Origin: Rickettsiales bacterium
Lineage (GTDB): Bacteria; Pseudomonadota; Alphaproteobacteria; Rickettsiales; UBA1997
DNA: 62,184 nucleotides
NCBI GenBank assembly: GCA_005787525.1
Contig: SYAR01000041.1
Span: forward strand, 1 to 62,184
Reading direction: 5' to 3'
Part shown: positions 46,718-55,151 of the stretch, piece by piece
How positions within the stretch are numbered: position 1 is the first letter of the stretch
Layout of the letters: every line of letters begins with the position of its first letter
Translations under genes and position numbers: made by a program
The notes under the pieces: model-generated
The model's database searches: none
The model's input: only the letters and a program-made list of their open reading frames with translations
Told to the model about the DNA's origin: nothing

Positions 46718-48724
46718 ATGAGAGATGTCCCCAAATTTCAATTTTTTTCTTCGATATCTAATCTCGAAGATTTAATTCCAAAGATTGATTCCAGGGTTGA
46801 TAAATCTTTTTCAAACTCAGATTCAGAAAAGCCTTATTTAAATTTTGATAGCGACGATGATATGCAAGAGCTTTTAAGTCTTACAGAATCAAAAGGTAAA
46901 GAACCTAATATTTATCAATTAATTGATGAAAATAAATTAGAAGAAATAAAATCATTAATCGCAAAAAATGGCGATGTTTTAAATGTAAAAGATCAATCTA
47001 AGAGTTTTCCAATATTTTACGCCATAAAAAATAAAAAATATGACATTGCTTTAGAATTTATTAAGTCCGATGAAGGAATTCTTAAGCAAAAAGATGATGC
47101 GGGTTTTAATCCATTTTTTTATGCAATTTTTTATAATAATTTGGATTTAATTGATTATATTATTGAAAAAAAACCAGAAATTGTTGATGAAAAATGCAAA
47201 GAAGAGTATCTCCCGATTTTTTATGCAATAAAAAAAGAAAAAAATGCTTTTGCGATTCGCATTATTAATCGAAATCCACAAATTTTAAAACAAAAAGATA
47301 GTGATGGCTCTGGTCTTCTCGAATATGCAATAAAATGTGAAAATCTTGAAATGATTAAATTTTTTATCGAACATGATAAAAAATCTTTGAAAGATACAGA
47401 AAATCATCCGATTTTTTATGCAATTGCCAATAATAAAATAAAAGCTTTGGAAGAAATATTAAAATTATGTCCCGAATCTTTAGAATATGAAAACGATTTG
47501 CATCTAAATCCTTTGCTATTTTTAATTCAAAAATATCTTGAAAATGAGCTTCGAGGCGAAGATTTGAAAGATATAAAATCCTTAATAAATGTGATTTATA
47601 AAAATCAATTTAACTCGCCAAGCGACATTTCCGAAGAAGAGTTTAAAAGTCTTACAGATTATTATAAAGATTTTATGCCAGTAATGTTTGGATATACTAA
47701 ATTTGATTTTGGATCCCTGCCTCAAACTCGATCAGAAACCTATAAAAATTTGCTTTCCGAGCTTAGTAAAGAAGTGACGGAAGAAATGGATCAAAATAAA
47801 AAATTATTATTGGATTTGATTAAAAAAACCGAAGATCAAATTAACATTTTTGAGCCGATTATAACTGATAAAGAAAATATTTTTATATATGACTCGAAAA
47901 TGCTAAGACATCTCTCATATTTCGTTTTTCATGTTGATAAATTAACTAACAAACTTACTCATATAAGCTATTGTGACGGCAACTCTTTAAAAAATGATTT
48001 CCTTGATAAAGAAAGCGATTATATTTGGGGCGTAAAAAAATACCCGGTTTGCATAGATATAGAATTTACTAAGGAATTTGTTCAAGATTTTTTATCAAAT
48101 AACACAAGAAATAAAACAATAAATGCACTTATTAAGCAATTTAATCTAAAAATAATGATAGATGAAAATAAAAATTCTATTGTGAATAATTGTGAGGAAA
48201 GATTGATCCCAACTAAAATTCAAAATAGAAGAAATTGTGCGTATAAATCTACTAAAATTCTGTGGCGATATATAGCAAGTTTACAAAATCCAGAATTGAA
48301 TTTTTATTTAAAAGAAGAGCGAAATTTATTTTTAGGAGGCGATGGGGATAAAAATCCAGAACAACTAGATTCTGTAGTCGACGAAAGAATTCTTTTTAAA
48401 GAGATAAAAGTTGGATTAGCGGGTAAGGCAATTCAAAATTTATATGATTTGTGCGATAATTTTGATGTTGACAGTGATAAAATTAACCCCGATTTAAAAA
48501 TATATTTACAAAATCAAGTTCAGAAATTATTTGATAATGTTGAAGCACAATCAGAAAATAAAATTGCTAAAATTCTTGATGATCCATTTTCCGATCAAAA
48601 GGAAATCGAAATCCATCAAAGAATACAAAGTTTGGTCTCGCCAAAACGTCATATGATGCCCATCCAAGATGATGTCTCTAGAGTTGTTAAAAAAGCAAAA
48701 TTGACAGAAATTGTTTTGACTTAA
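46718..48724 (+). CDS. Ankyrin-repeat protein with possible CE-clan cysteine-protease-like C-terminus
   Basis: A 668-residue protein without signal peptide or membrane span. Residues about 65-285 hold five or six ankyrin repeats (for example SFPIFYAIKNKKYDIALEFI and NPFFYAIFYNNLDLIDYII). The C-terminal part has RHLSYFVFHVDKLTNKLTHI then YCDGNSL, and later QNRRNCAYKSTKIL. Histidine 398, Asp420, Gln502 and Cys507 occur in the order and approximate spacing of Ulp1/YopJ-like (clan CE) peptidases. This is my inference; overall similarity is not visible. Ankyrin proteins of this kind are common as host-directed effectors in Rickettsiales and their relatives. It is monocistronic, 381 nt after prfA. 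Confidence 0.8.
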   Translation: MRDVPKFQFFSSISNLEDLIPKIDSRVDKSFSNSDSEKPYLNFDSDDDMQELLSLTESKGKEPNIYQLIDENKLEEIKSLIAKNGDVLNVKDQSKSFPIFYAIKNKKYDIALEFIKSDEGILKQKDDAGFNPFFYAIFYNNLDLIDYIIEKKPEIVDEKCKEEYLPIFYAIKKEKNAFAIRIINRNPQILKQKDSDGSGLLEYAIKCENLEMIKFFIEHDKKSLKDTENHPIFYAIANNKIKALEEILKLCPESLEYENDLHLNPLLFLIQKYLENELRGEDLKDIKSLINVIYKNQFNSPSDISEEEFKSLTDYYKDFMPVMFGYTKFDFGSLPQTRSETYKNLLSELSKEVTEEMDQNKKLLLDLIKKTEDQINIFEPIITDKENIFIYDSKMLRHLSYFVFHVDKLTNKLTHISYCDGNSLKNDFLDKESDYIWGVKKYPVCIDIEFTKEFVQDFLSNNTRNKTINALIKQFNLKIMIDENKNSIVNNCEERLIPTKIQNRRNCAYKSTKILWRYIASLQNPELNFYLKEERNLFLGGDGDKNPEQLDSVVDERILFKEIKVGLAGKAIQNLYDLCDNFDVDSDKINPDLKIYLQNQVQKLFDNVEAQSENKIAKILDDPFSDQKEIEIHQRIQSLVSPKRHMMPIQDDVSRVVKKAKLTEIVLT

Positions 48725-48833
48725 ATCAATTAGCATTCTGGGTAATTTTGCGATTGAATATTTAAAAAGATTTAATAAATTTAGATAATTATTAAAATAA
48801 TTTTTAAAATCACCAAAATAAATAGATTAACCC

Positions 48834-49478
48834 ATGAACAACATTTCATTTGAAGCTCTCCGAGGTGCTTTAATATTGTTACCAGGATTTACTTGGTCGC
48901 TAATTTGGATGAAATATTCCAAAAACAAACCTCAAACCGATAAATTCTATTTTGCGGTTTACGCAATTGTTGCTTCGGCTTTTAATTATTTACTTTATTA
49001 TCTTTTTATTGAAGATTTTGACGGAAATAATTTTATTAAAATACTAGATAACGGTATTAATAAAAATGATCTATATATGATTATTTTTACTACTCTTATT
49101 TCATTTTTTGTAGCATCATTATCAGTTTATTTTTCTCATAAAACTCCCATATGGCGATTAATGACATATTTAAAAATTGCACCAAAGAGAGAGAGCGAGA
49201 AGGATGTTTTGGTTTCAAGGGTTCACGATCATATGAAGCTTAAGGAATATGCACTTATAAGATTATATGATTTTAATAACAACAGAATTTATCAAGGAAA
49301 AATTACGATGATTTCGGAGCCTAAAAAGCAAATGGAATTTATTATATGCAATTGTGATATTTATGATAATAATACTGGAAAATTTCTTTTAACAATGAAA
49401 GAATTATATCTAAATCTCAATATTGATAATTTATTAATTGAATTTATAAAATATGAAAAAAGACGAGAATCATATTGA
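48834..49478 (+). CDS. Membrane protein with cytoplasmic C-terminal domain, possibly DUF6338-like
   Basis: A 214-residue protein. Three hydrophobic segments fill the first half (starting LRGALILLPGFTWSLIWMKY, then FYFAVYAIVASAFNYLLYYL, then MIIFTTLISFFVASLSVYF), followed by a roughly 100-residue soluble domain (from TPIWRLMTYLKIAP) that contains YALIRLYDFNNNRIYQGKI. The start LLPGF and this layout recall DUF6338, but I am not sure. The gene overlaps the next small ORF by 26 nt, so the two likely form a unit. Function unknown. Confidence 0.7.
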   Translation: MNNISFEALRGALILLPGFTWSLIWMKYSKNKPQTDKFYFAVYAIVASAFNYLLYYLFIEDFDGNNFIKILDNGINKNDLYMIIFTTLISFFVASLSVYFSHKTPIWRLMTYLKIAPKRESEKDVLVSRVHDHMKLKEYALIRLYDFNNNRIYQGKITMISEPKKQMEFIICNCDIYDNNTGKFLLTMKELYLNLNIDNLLIEFIKYEKRRESY

Positions 49479-49647
49479 TTTGAATTTTAGAGGATATATT
49501 AATTTGTCTCAAACTATAGATTCAAATATCAAATTAACGCCACCTACGCCATTACCTAAAGATTTTTCGGAGTCACAAAAAAATATAGTTAATGAAACCG
49601 CTAAATCAAAAACATCAACGAATTCAAATTCAAAATCTGAAAATTAA
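49453..49647 (+). CDS. Small polar, disordered protein coupled to the membrane protein
   Basis: A 64-residue ORF overlapping the 3' end of the membrane protein gene by 26 nt in another frame. The N-terminus MKKDENHIDLNFRGYINLSQ is followed by a Pro/Thr/Ser/Asn-rich tail (TPPTPLPKDFSE and a run rich in Ser, Asn and Lys). There is no recognisable domain. The overlap and the same direction support translation coupled with the upstream gene, as seen for DUF6338 companions, but it may be a chance ORF. Confidence 0.45.
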   Translation: MKKDENHIDLNFRGYINLSQTIDSNIKLTPPTPLPKDFSESQKNIVNETAKSKTSTNSNSKSEN

Positions 49648-49667
49648 TAACAAAATAACTAAAAATT

Positions 49668-51083
49668 ATGACCAAAAAATTTGATTTATGTATTATCGGT
49701 GCGGGTCCGGGCGGATATGTTGCGGCGATTCGCGCTTCACAATTAGGGCTAAAAGTTGCTATCGTTGAAGCCAATCATTTAGGCGGAATTTGTTTAAATT
49801 GGGGATGTATTCCAACTAAGGCGTTGTTGCGTTCGTCCGAGATTAATCATCTTTTGCATAATCTTGATCAATTTGGATTTTCGGCACAAAATATTCAGCA
49901 TGATTTTGCTAAAATTATCGAAAGATCGCGTGCGGTTTCTAAGCGTTTAAGTTCAGGCGTTGCCGGCTTGATGAAGAAAAATAAAATTGAAGTTTTTGAT
50001 GGTTATGGCAAATTTTTAGATGCCAAAAAAATTTCTGTAACTAAAGATTCTAAGGAGATTGAGCAAATTGAAGCCTCTTATTTTATCGTGGCGACGGGAG
50101 CTAGAGCGCGAGTTATCGCCGGCATGGAGACCGATGGCGAAAATATTTGGACTTATCGTGAAGCGATGACTGCCAAAGCTTTGCCTAAATCGTTAATTGT
50201 GATTGGTTCGGGGGCGATTGGTTCGGAATTTGCGTCTTTTTATCGCAATATGGGAGCCGAGGTTACTCTAGTCGAAATGGCAGAAAATATTTTGCCGGTT
50301 GAAGATGAAGAAATTTCTAAATTAGCGCGTAAATCTTTTGAAAAACAAGGTATTAAAATTTTAACTTCGGCGTCGTTGAAGGCTTTGAAAGTAGGTAAGG
50401 GCGAAGTTGTCGCTAGCATTGAAATCGCTGGAAAAGTTGAAGAAATTAAGGCCGAAAAAGTAATTATGGCGGTCGGAATCGTTGCCAATGTTGAAAATTT
50501 AGGTTTAGAAAAAACTAAAATTAAAACCGATAAAGGTCGCATCGAAACTAATGGTTATATGGAAACCGTTGAAGCGAATATTTTTGCAATTGGCGATGTG
50601 GCGGGAGCGCCTTGGTTAGCTCATAAAGCTTCGCATGAAGGAATTATTTCTGCGGAGAAAATTGCTAGTAAAATGGGCAAATATGATGCTAAAAAAGTTC
50701 ATCCGATTAAAAAGGAAAATATTCCGGGATGCACTTACTCAATGCCTCAAATCGCCTCTTTAGGTTTAACTGAAAAGAAAGCCAAAGAGCTCGGTAAAAA
50801 AGTAAAAATCGGACGCTTCCCTTATTTAGCTAATGGCAAAGCCATTGCAATGGGCGAAACCGAAGGATTAATCAAAGTTCTTTTTGATGAAAAGACGGGA
50901 GAGCTTTTGGGGGCACATTTAATCGGCGCCGAAGTAACCGAAATGATTCAAGGTTTTGTAATTGCCAAACAAGCCGAATTAACCGAAGAAGATTTAATGC
51001 ACACAATTTTTGCGCATCCAACCATGTCGGAAATGATGCATGAAGCCGTGCTTGACGCTTATGGCAAAGTTATTCATTTTTAG
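49668..51083 (+). CDS. lpdA: Dihydrolipoyl dehydrogenase
   Basis: A 471-residue FAD/NAD flavoprotein, the E3 component of 2-oxoacid dehydrogenase complexes. The FAD site is LCIIGAGPGGYVAAIRASQL (residues about 7-26). The redox disulfide is in GGICLNWGCIPTKALLRS (about 39-56). The NAD site is VIGSGAIGSEFASFYRNMGA, and the C-terminal active-site histidine-glutamate pair lies in HAHPTMSEMMHEAV-type sequence (FAHPTMSEMMHEAVLDAYG). The length is normal. It begins 20 nt after the small ORF. Confidence 0.97.
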   Translation: MTKKFDLCIIGAGPGGYVAAIRASQLGLKVAIVEANHLGGICLNWGCIPTKALLRSSEINHLLHNLDQFGFSAQNIQHDFAKIIERSRAVSKRLSSGVAGLMKKNKIEVFDGYGKFLDAKKISVTKDSKEIEQIEASYFIVATGARARVIAGMETDGENIWTYREAMTAKALPKSLIVIGSGAIGSEFASFYRNMGAEVTLVEMAENILPVEDEEISKLARKSFEKQGIKILTSASLKALKVGKGEVVASIEIAGKVEEIKAEKVIMAVGIVANVENLGLEKTKIKTDKGRIETNGYMETVEANIFAIGDVAGAPWLAHKASHEGIISAEKIASKMGKYDAKKVHPIKKENIPGCTYSMPQIASLGLTEKKAKELGKKVKIGRFPYLANGKAIAMGETEGLIKVLFDEKTGELLGAHLIGAEVTEMIQGFVIAKQAELTEEDLMHTIFAHPTMSEMMHEAVLDAYGKVIHF

Positions 51084-51192
51084 AATTAATTTTCTTTATA
51101 AATTAAAAATTCTTCTTTATTGTAGATAAATATTGTTAAAAATGCGTTAAGTATTTATGATTTTTATTTTAAATAATTTATTTATGTATTAA

Positions 51193-51570
51193 ATGAATAA
51201 TTATAAAGGTCCTTTAAATAGTAAATTAGGAATTGCCAAAATTCCTCCTGCGGTTAATCAAAATATTCAAAATTTAGCTTCGCAAGTTGCTTCTATGCAT
51301 CCTTATCGAGCTCCCAATATTAGCGAAATTGTGCCAGCTCCTCCAGAGAATGCGAGGAAACAAACGCCATATCCTTCGCCTCAACTTAGTTCGAGTTCGA
51401 ATAAAGATTATTTAACCCCTCGAAGTCAAGATTCTTCAGAAAATATTTCGAGATCATCGTCTCCGGGTGCTTCACTTGCTGAAATCGCTTTGGCGATGGA
51501 AGTAAATGAAAAAAATAAAAATGGAGAATTTGTGCAGAATTATTTTATTCCCGAAAATTTAGGGAGATAA
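51193..51570 (+). CDS. Unknown 125-residue Pro/Ser-rich protein
   Basis: The ORF starts MNNYKGPLNSKLGIAKIPPA and has a disordered middle rich in proline and serine (EIVPAPPENARKQTPYPSPQ, then LSSSSNK and SRSSSPG), ending with a possible helix (ASLAEIALAMEVNEKN). No signal peptide or domain is recognised. It is flanked by AT-rich spacers, downstream of lpdA and convergent with ftsY. Its composition resembles the 404-residue protein at 28502-29716 in general character only. Codon use is normal for the window, which favours a real gene. Confidence 0.5.
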   Translation: MNNYKGPLNSKLGIAKIPPAVNQNIQNLASQVASMHPYRAPNISEIVPAPPENARKQTPYPSPQLSSSSNKDYLTPRSQDSSENISRSSSPGASLAEIALAMEVNEKNKNGEFVQNYFIPENLGR

Positions 51571-51712
51571 TTATTAAAAATGAAATGGTGCAAATTTTTG
51601 GCATAATTAGGCATAATTAAAAAAATGGGATGATGAAAACCCTTTTCAATTCTACAATCATATAGCTTAGCAACAAAATCTTATATTTTTTGGGATGATG
51701 ATTAAAATTATT

Positions 51713-52645
51713 TTAATTAATTCCAACCAAACTTTTTGCAAAATTTTTAGCATTAAATTCTTGTAAATCTTCAATTTTTTCACCGATCCCAATTGCAAAA
51801 ATTGGCTTGGCAAAAATTTTAGAAATCGCAACGACGACTCCACCTTTGGCACTGCCGTCAAGCTTTGTAATTACTAGCCCGTCAATGCCAACGGTTTGGT
51901 TAAAAATTTCGGTTTGTATTCGCGAATTTTGTCCGATTGTAGCGTCAATTATTAGCAAATTATAATGCGGAGCCGAAGCGTCAAGTTTTTTTACTACGGT
52001 GTTGATTTTCTTAAGTTCATCCATCAAATTTTGTTTATTTTGTAATCTGCCCGCAGTGTCGATAAGCAAAACATCAAAATTATTTTTTATAGCGTAATCT
52101 AATGCTCGATAAGCCACCGAAGCTGGTTCTTCGCCTTCTTTGAGTGGTAAAATAATTTCACAATCTGCCCTTTTTGCCCAAACTTCAAGTTGCGATGAAG
52201 CGCCGGCTCGAAAAGTGTCGCAAGCCGAAATTAACACTTTTTTATTTTGATTTTTGAGATTAAAAGCGATTTTGCCGATGGTCGTGGTTTTGCCGGCGCC
52301 ATTGACGCCGTTGAAAATAATTACTTGAGGTTTTTGGTTGGAATTGAGATCAATTTTGCCTTCGCAAGGTTTTAAAATTTTTTCAATTTCGCTAGTTAAG
52401 AATTCTTTGACAGATTTTTCATCAATATTTTTTTCAAACTTTTTTTGACGCAAAATATCAACAATATTTTTAGCAAAATCACTGCCTAAATCATTGGTTA
52501 TTAAAGTTTCTTCAATTTCGTCAAGAGCTACAGAATCAAGCTTTTTATGCGTAAAAATTTGAGTAAGAGCTTGAGATAATTTTTGCGAACTATTTTTTAA
52601 TTGATCGCTAATTTTTGATTTTGAAAATAAATTGAAAAATGACAT
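51713..52645 (-). CDS. ftsY: Signal recognition particle receptor FtsY
   Basis: A 310-residue SRP GTPase that docks ribosome-SRP complexes at the membrane. The NG domain shows GVNGAGKTTTIGKIAFNLK (G1, about residues 104-122), the DTFRAGASSQLEVWAKR segment, DTAGRLQNKQNLMDELKKI (G3), TKLDGSAKGG (G4) and GIGEKIEDLQEF at the C-terminus. The start was set at ATG 52645 because the 12 upstream in-frame residues overlap the nlpD-like gene end and are not typical. The acidic A domain is nearly absent, as in short FtsY forms. Confidence 0.95.
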   Translation of the reverse strand: MSFFNLFSKSKISDQLKNSSQKLSQALTQIFTHKKLDSVALDEIEETLITNDLGSDFAKNIVDILRQKKFEKNIDEKSVKEFLTSEIEKILKPCEGKIDLNSNQKPQVIIFNGVNGAGKTTTIGKIAFNLKNQNKKVLISACDTFRAGASSQLEVWAKRADCEIILPLKEGEEPASVAYRALDYAIKNNFDVLLIDTAGRLQNKQNLMDELKKINTVVKKLDASAPHYNLLIIDATIGQNSRIQTEIFNQTVGIDGLVITKLDGSAKGGVVVAISKIFAKPIFAIGIGEKIEDLQEFNAKNFAKSLVGIN

Positions 52646-52649
52646 TTTA

Positions 52650-53855
52650 TTATAAATAATTTTCGGGATTAACGGCATCACGACCTTTTCTTAAACCGAA
52701 ATATAATTGAGGAAATTTTACTTTGCCAGAATTTCCAACATTGCCAATTTTTTGACCTTTAGTAATTTTTTGGCCACGTTCAACTGTTGAATTTTTAAGA
52801 TGAGCATAAGCTGAAATCCAGCCCCCCGAATGCTTGATTATCACTAAATTGCCATAGCCCTTTAATTCATTGCCGACATAAGCGACAATTCCATCTTCGG
52901 ACGATCCGACGGTTTGACCTTCGGGGGCTTTGATGTTAATGCCATCATTATAAAGCCCAGCACTTTTTGGTCCGAATTTAGAAATAACTTCGCCACGCAC
53001 GGGCCAAGAAAAACGATTAGTTTTATTGGTAATTTTCTTGAGAGCGTCCTTATCGATTGGTTTATTGATGCTTAATTTTGTTTCGACAATTTCATTTTTA
53101 GTTGGATTTATAATATTTTGAGCTGTTTTAGAATTAGTTAAATTATTCCTTTTATTAACTTCCTCAGCCCTAACTTCCGAAGGTTTAAAGCCATATTTTT
53201 CAATTTCCCTAGAATGTTTTTTTTCACTAATTTCTTTGGTTTTTTCGTTGGAAGCTTTAAGAATATTTTTTTCAGTTTTTGTTGAAGATTCCGAAGCGAT
53301 TTGAATATTTTTATCACTCTTTTTTATATCAATATTTTTATTTTCATCCATTTTTTTTGTTACTTTTATTTTTTCTCCGGGATAAATTGAGTAAGGAAAC
53401 TTTAAATTATTGAGGGCAATTACATCATTAACCTTCATGTCATACATGCGTGAAATCGAATAAAGAGTATCGCCTTCGCGTGATTCATGAAAATTAGGAG
53501 AGGAAACTTTTAAAGCACTTCCGACCTTTAAAGCATAAGGAGGTTCAAGATTGTTACTTTCAATTAAATCACGCAATGGCACATCATTTTTTTTAGAAAT
53601 CGAATAAAGAGTATCACCTTTTTGCACAATAATTTCATCAATATTATTCTCTGATTTATTGGCGGGAATCTCTTTTCCGTCTGTTTTTTTTTGAACAATA
53701 TTGCGATATTTTTCTTGATTAAATTGATTATTTTTGTTGAACTTAACATTGCTACGATTAATGATTTTTGCTGGCTCTTGTAAACATGAACTAGAAAATA
53801 ATAATATTAGCAATAGTAAAAATTTATTGTAAAATATTGGTGTTAAGATATTCAT
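52650..53855 (-). CDS. NlpD-like lipoprotein: two LysM domains and degenerate M23 peptidase domain
   Basis: A 401-residue envelope protein. The signal has a lipobox LFSSSC, so it is probably a lipoprotein. Two LysM domains (QKGDTLYSISKKNDVPLRDL and EGDTLYSISRMYDMKVNDVI) bind peptidoglycan; a polar, Lys/Asn-rich linker follows. The C-terminal M23 domain begins WPVRGEVISKFGPKSAGLYN. The zinc ligands are lost: HxxxD is replaced in YNDGINI and the HxH is LYF (Tyr385). This fits NlpD/EnvC proteins, which activate murein amidases during division instead of cutting themselves. It lies just upstream of ftsY (4-nt gap). Confidence 0.88.
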   Translation of the reverse strand: MNILTPIFYNKFLLLLILLFSSSCLQEPAKIINRSNVKFNKNNQFNQEKYRNIVQKKTDGKEIPANKSENNIDEIIVQKGDTLYSISKKNDVPLRDLIESNNLEPPYALKVGSALKVSSPNFHESREGDTLYSISRMYDMKVNDVIALNNLKFPYSIYPGEKIKVTKKMDENKNIDIKKSDKNIQIASESSTKTEKNILKASNEKTKEISEKKHSREIEKYGFKPSEVRAEEVNKRNNLTNSKTAQNIINPTKNEIVETKLSINKPIDKDALKKITNKTNRFSWPVRGEVISKFGPKSAGLYNDGINIKAPEGQTVGSSEDGIVAYVGNELKGYGNLVIIKHSGGWISAYAHLKNSTVERGQKITKGQKIGNVGNSGKVKFPQLYFGLRKGRDAVNPENYL

Positions 53856-53940
53856 TTTTTCTAAAAAAATTTAATTAAAACTAATCATAGTTTATAACAA
53901 ATGTTTAATTTATCAATTATCACTTTTATTTAAGTAAAGT

Positions 53941-54711
53941 ATGGAAATTTTTATCACTTTAAATAATTTTATTCAAGTCTTTTTTGTTGGACTATTCGGC
54001 TTGATAATGGGTAGTTTTATTAGCTTGGTAAGCCATCGATTAGTTTCAAAGGAACCAATTTTTTTGGGTCGTTCCAAATGCGTTCATTGTAATTCTAAAT
54101 TAAAAATTCGCTCTTTGATTCCACTTCTTTCATGGCTTATTCAGCGTGGAAAATGTTTAAATTGTTCAGCAAAAATTTCTATTCGCTACCCCCTAATTGA
54201 AGCATTTTGTGCTGGCGGATTTATCTTAACCTACTTCATGCTCGATGCACGAATTGATATAAAATTTATGCTTTTTTTGGCAATTTTTGTCACCATGTTT
54301 ATTATGGTTGTGGTTGATTTAGAGCATTATTTTATTCCCGATATTTTACAATTTATTTTAGCTTTTTTAGTAATGATTTTAACTATTCATAATGGCGGAT
54401 TAAATTCAGTTTATGATGGATTAAAACCAGCTTTAGCCTTTCTGGCATTTGGCTTCGCCATTTGGCTTTTCTTTTATTATTCGGCTGGAATTGATGGCAT
54501 TGGTATCGATGATTTTAAGTTTTTTTTAATAGCGGGATTTATGCTGGGATTAAATAATTTAATTCTTTTTATGTTTTTAAGCGGAGCAATCGGGGCAATA
54601 TTTGGCGGGATTTGGCAAAAACTAAAAAAAGATGAAACTTTTCCATTCGCTCCTGCGATTTGTTTATCGGCTTATGCCTGCTTGTTAATTGGTAAACCAG
54701 TGATATATTAA
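53941..54711 (+). CDS. Type IV prepilin peptidase (PilD-like)
   Basis: A 256-residue inner-membrane aspartic protease that cleaves the leader of prepilins and usually methylates the new N-terminus. Zinc-binding CxxC pairs are C47/C50 and C72/C75. The catalytic aspartates are Asp126 in VVVDLEHYFIPD and Asp191 in the GIGIDDFKFF motif (usual GxGxxDxK). About eight membrane spans are predicted. The length is normal. It starts a plus-strand cluster (tsaE, rluD-like, miaA, prepilin copy 5) and is the only pilus-assembly gene in the window. It is the likely processing enzyme for the five prepilin-like proteins. Confidence 0.93.
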   Translation: MEIFITLNNFIQVFFVGLFGLIMGSFISLVSHRLVSKEPIFLGRSKCVHCNSKLKIRSLIPLLSWLIQRGKCLNCSAKISIRYPLIEAFCAGGFILTYFMLDARIDIKFMLFLAIFVTMFIMVVVDLEHYFIPDILQFILAFLVMILTIHNGGLNSVYDGLKPALAFLAFGFAIWLFFYYSAGIDGIGIDDFKFFLIAGFMLGLNNLILFMFLSGAIGAIFGGIWQKLKKDETFPFAPAICLSAYACLLIGKPVIY

Positions 54712-54719
54712 TTAAAATA

Positions 54720-55151
54720 ATGAAAAAAATTTTCATAGATTCTCAAGAAGAAATGGCTGAATTTGCAAAAGAAATTGCTAATTCAATTGAGGGCAATAAA
54801 GTGATTGCACTCTTTGGAAATCTTGGTGTTGGCAAAAGTTTTTTTGCCAAAAATTTAATTAATTTTTTACAAAAAATTCCCAGTGAAGTTTTGAGTCCAA
54901 CTTTCAATATTGTTTATTCTTATAAAACTAAAAAAGGTGAAATTTTTCACTTTGATTTATATCGCATAAAACACGAGGAAGAGCTTGAAAATATTGGTTT
55001 CTTCGAGACAATAAAAAGTAATATTACTTTGATTGAGTGGCCACAAATTGCGGAAAAATATTTGCCCAAAAATTGCTTAAAAATTACCATAAAAAATGTT
55101 ATTAATCATCACGAAGAAGCGCGTGAAATAATTATAGAAAATGTCGAATAA
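54720..55151 (+). CDS. tsaE: tRNA threonylcarbamoyladenosine biosynthesis ATPase TsaE
   Basis: A 143-residue P-loop protein needed to make t6A37 in tRNAs reading ANN codons. Walker A is LFGNLGVGKSFFAKNL (about residues 31-46), followed by LSPTFNIVYSYKTKKGEIFH and FDLYRIKHEEELENIG, and LIEWPQIAEKYLP. The length is normal. It overlaps the next gene by 11 nt. Confidence 0.95.
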   Translation: MKKIFIDSQEEMAEFAKEIANSIEGNKVIALFGNLGVGKSFFAKNLINFLQKIPSEVLSPTFNIVYSYKTKKGEIFHFDLYRIKHEEELENIGFFETIKSNITLIEWPQIAEKYLPKNCLKITIKNVINHHEEAREIIIENVE

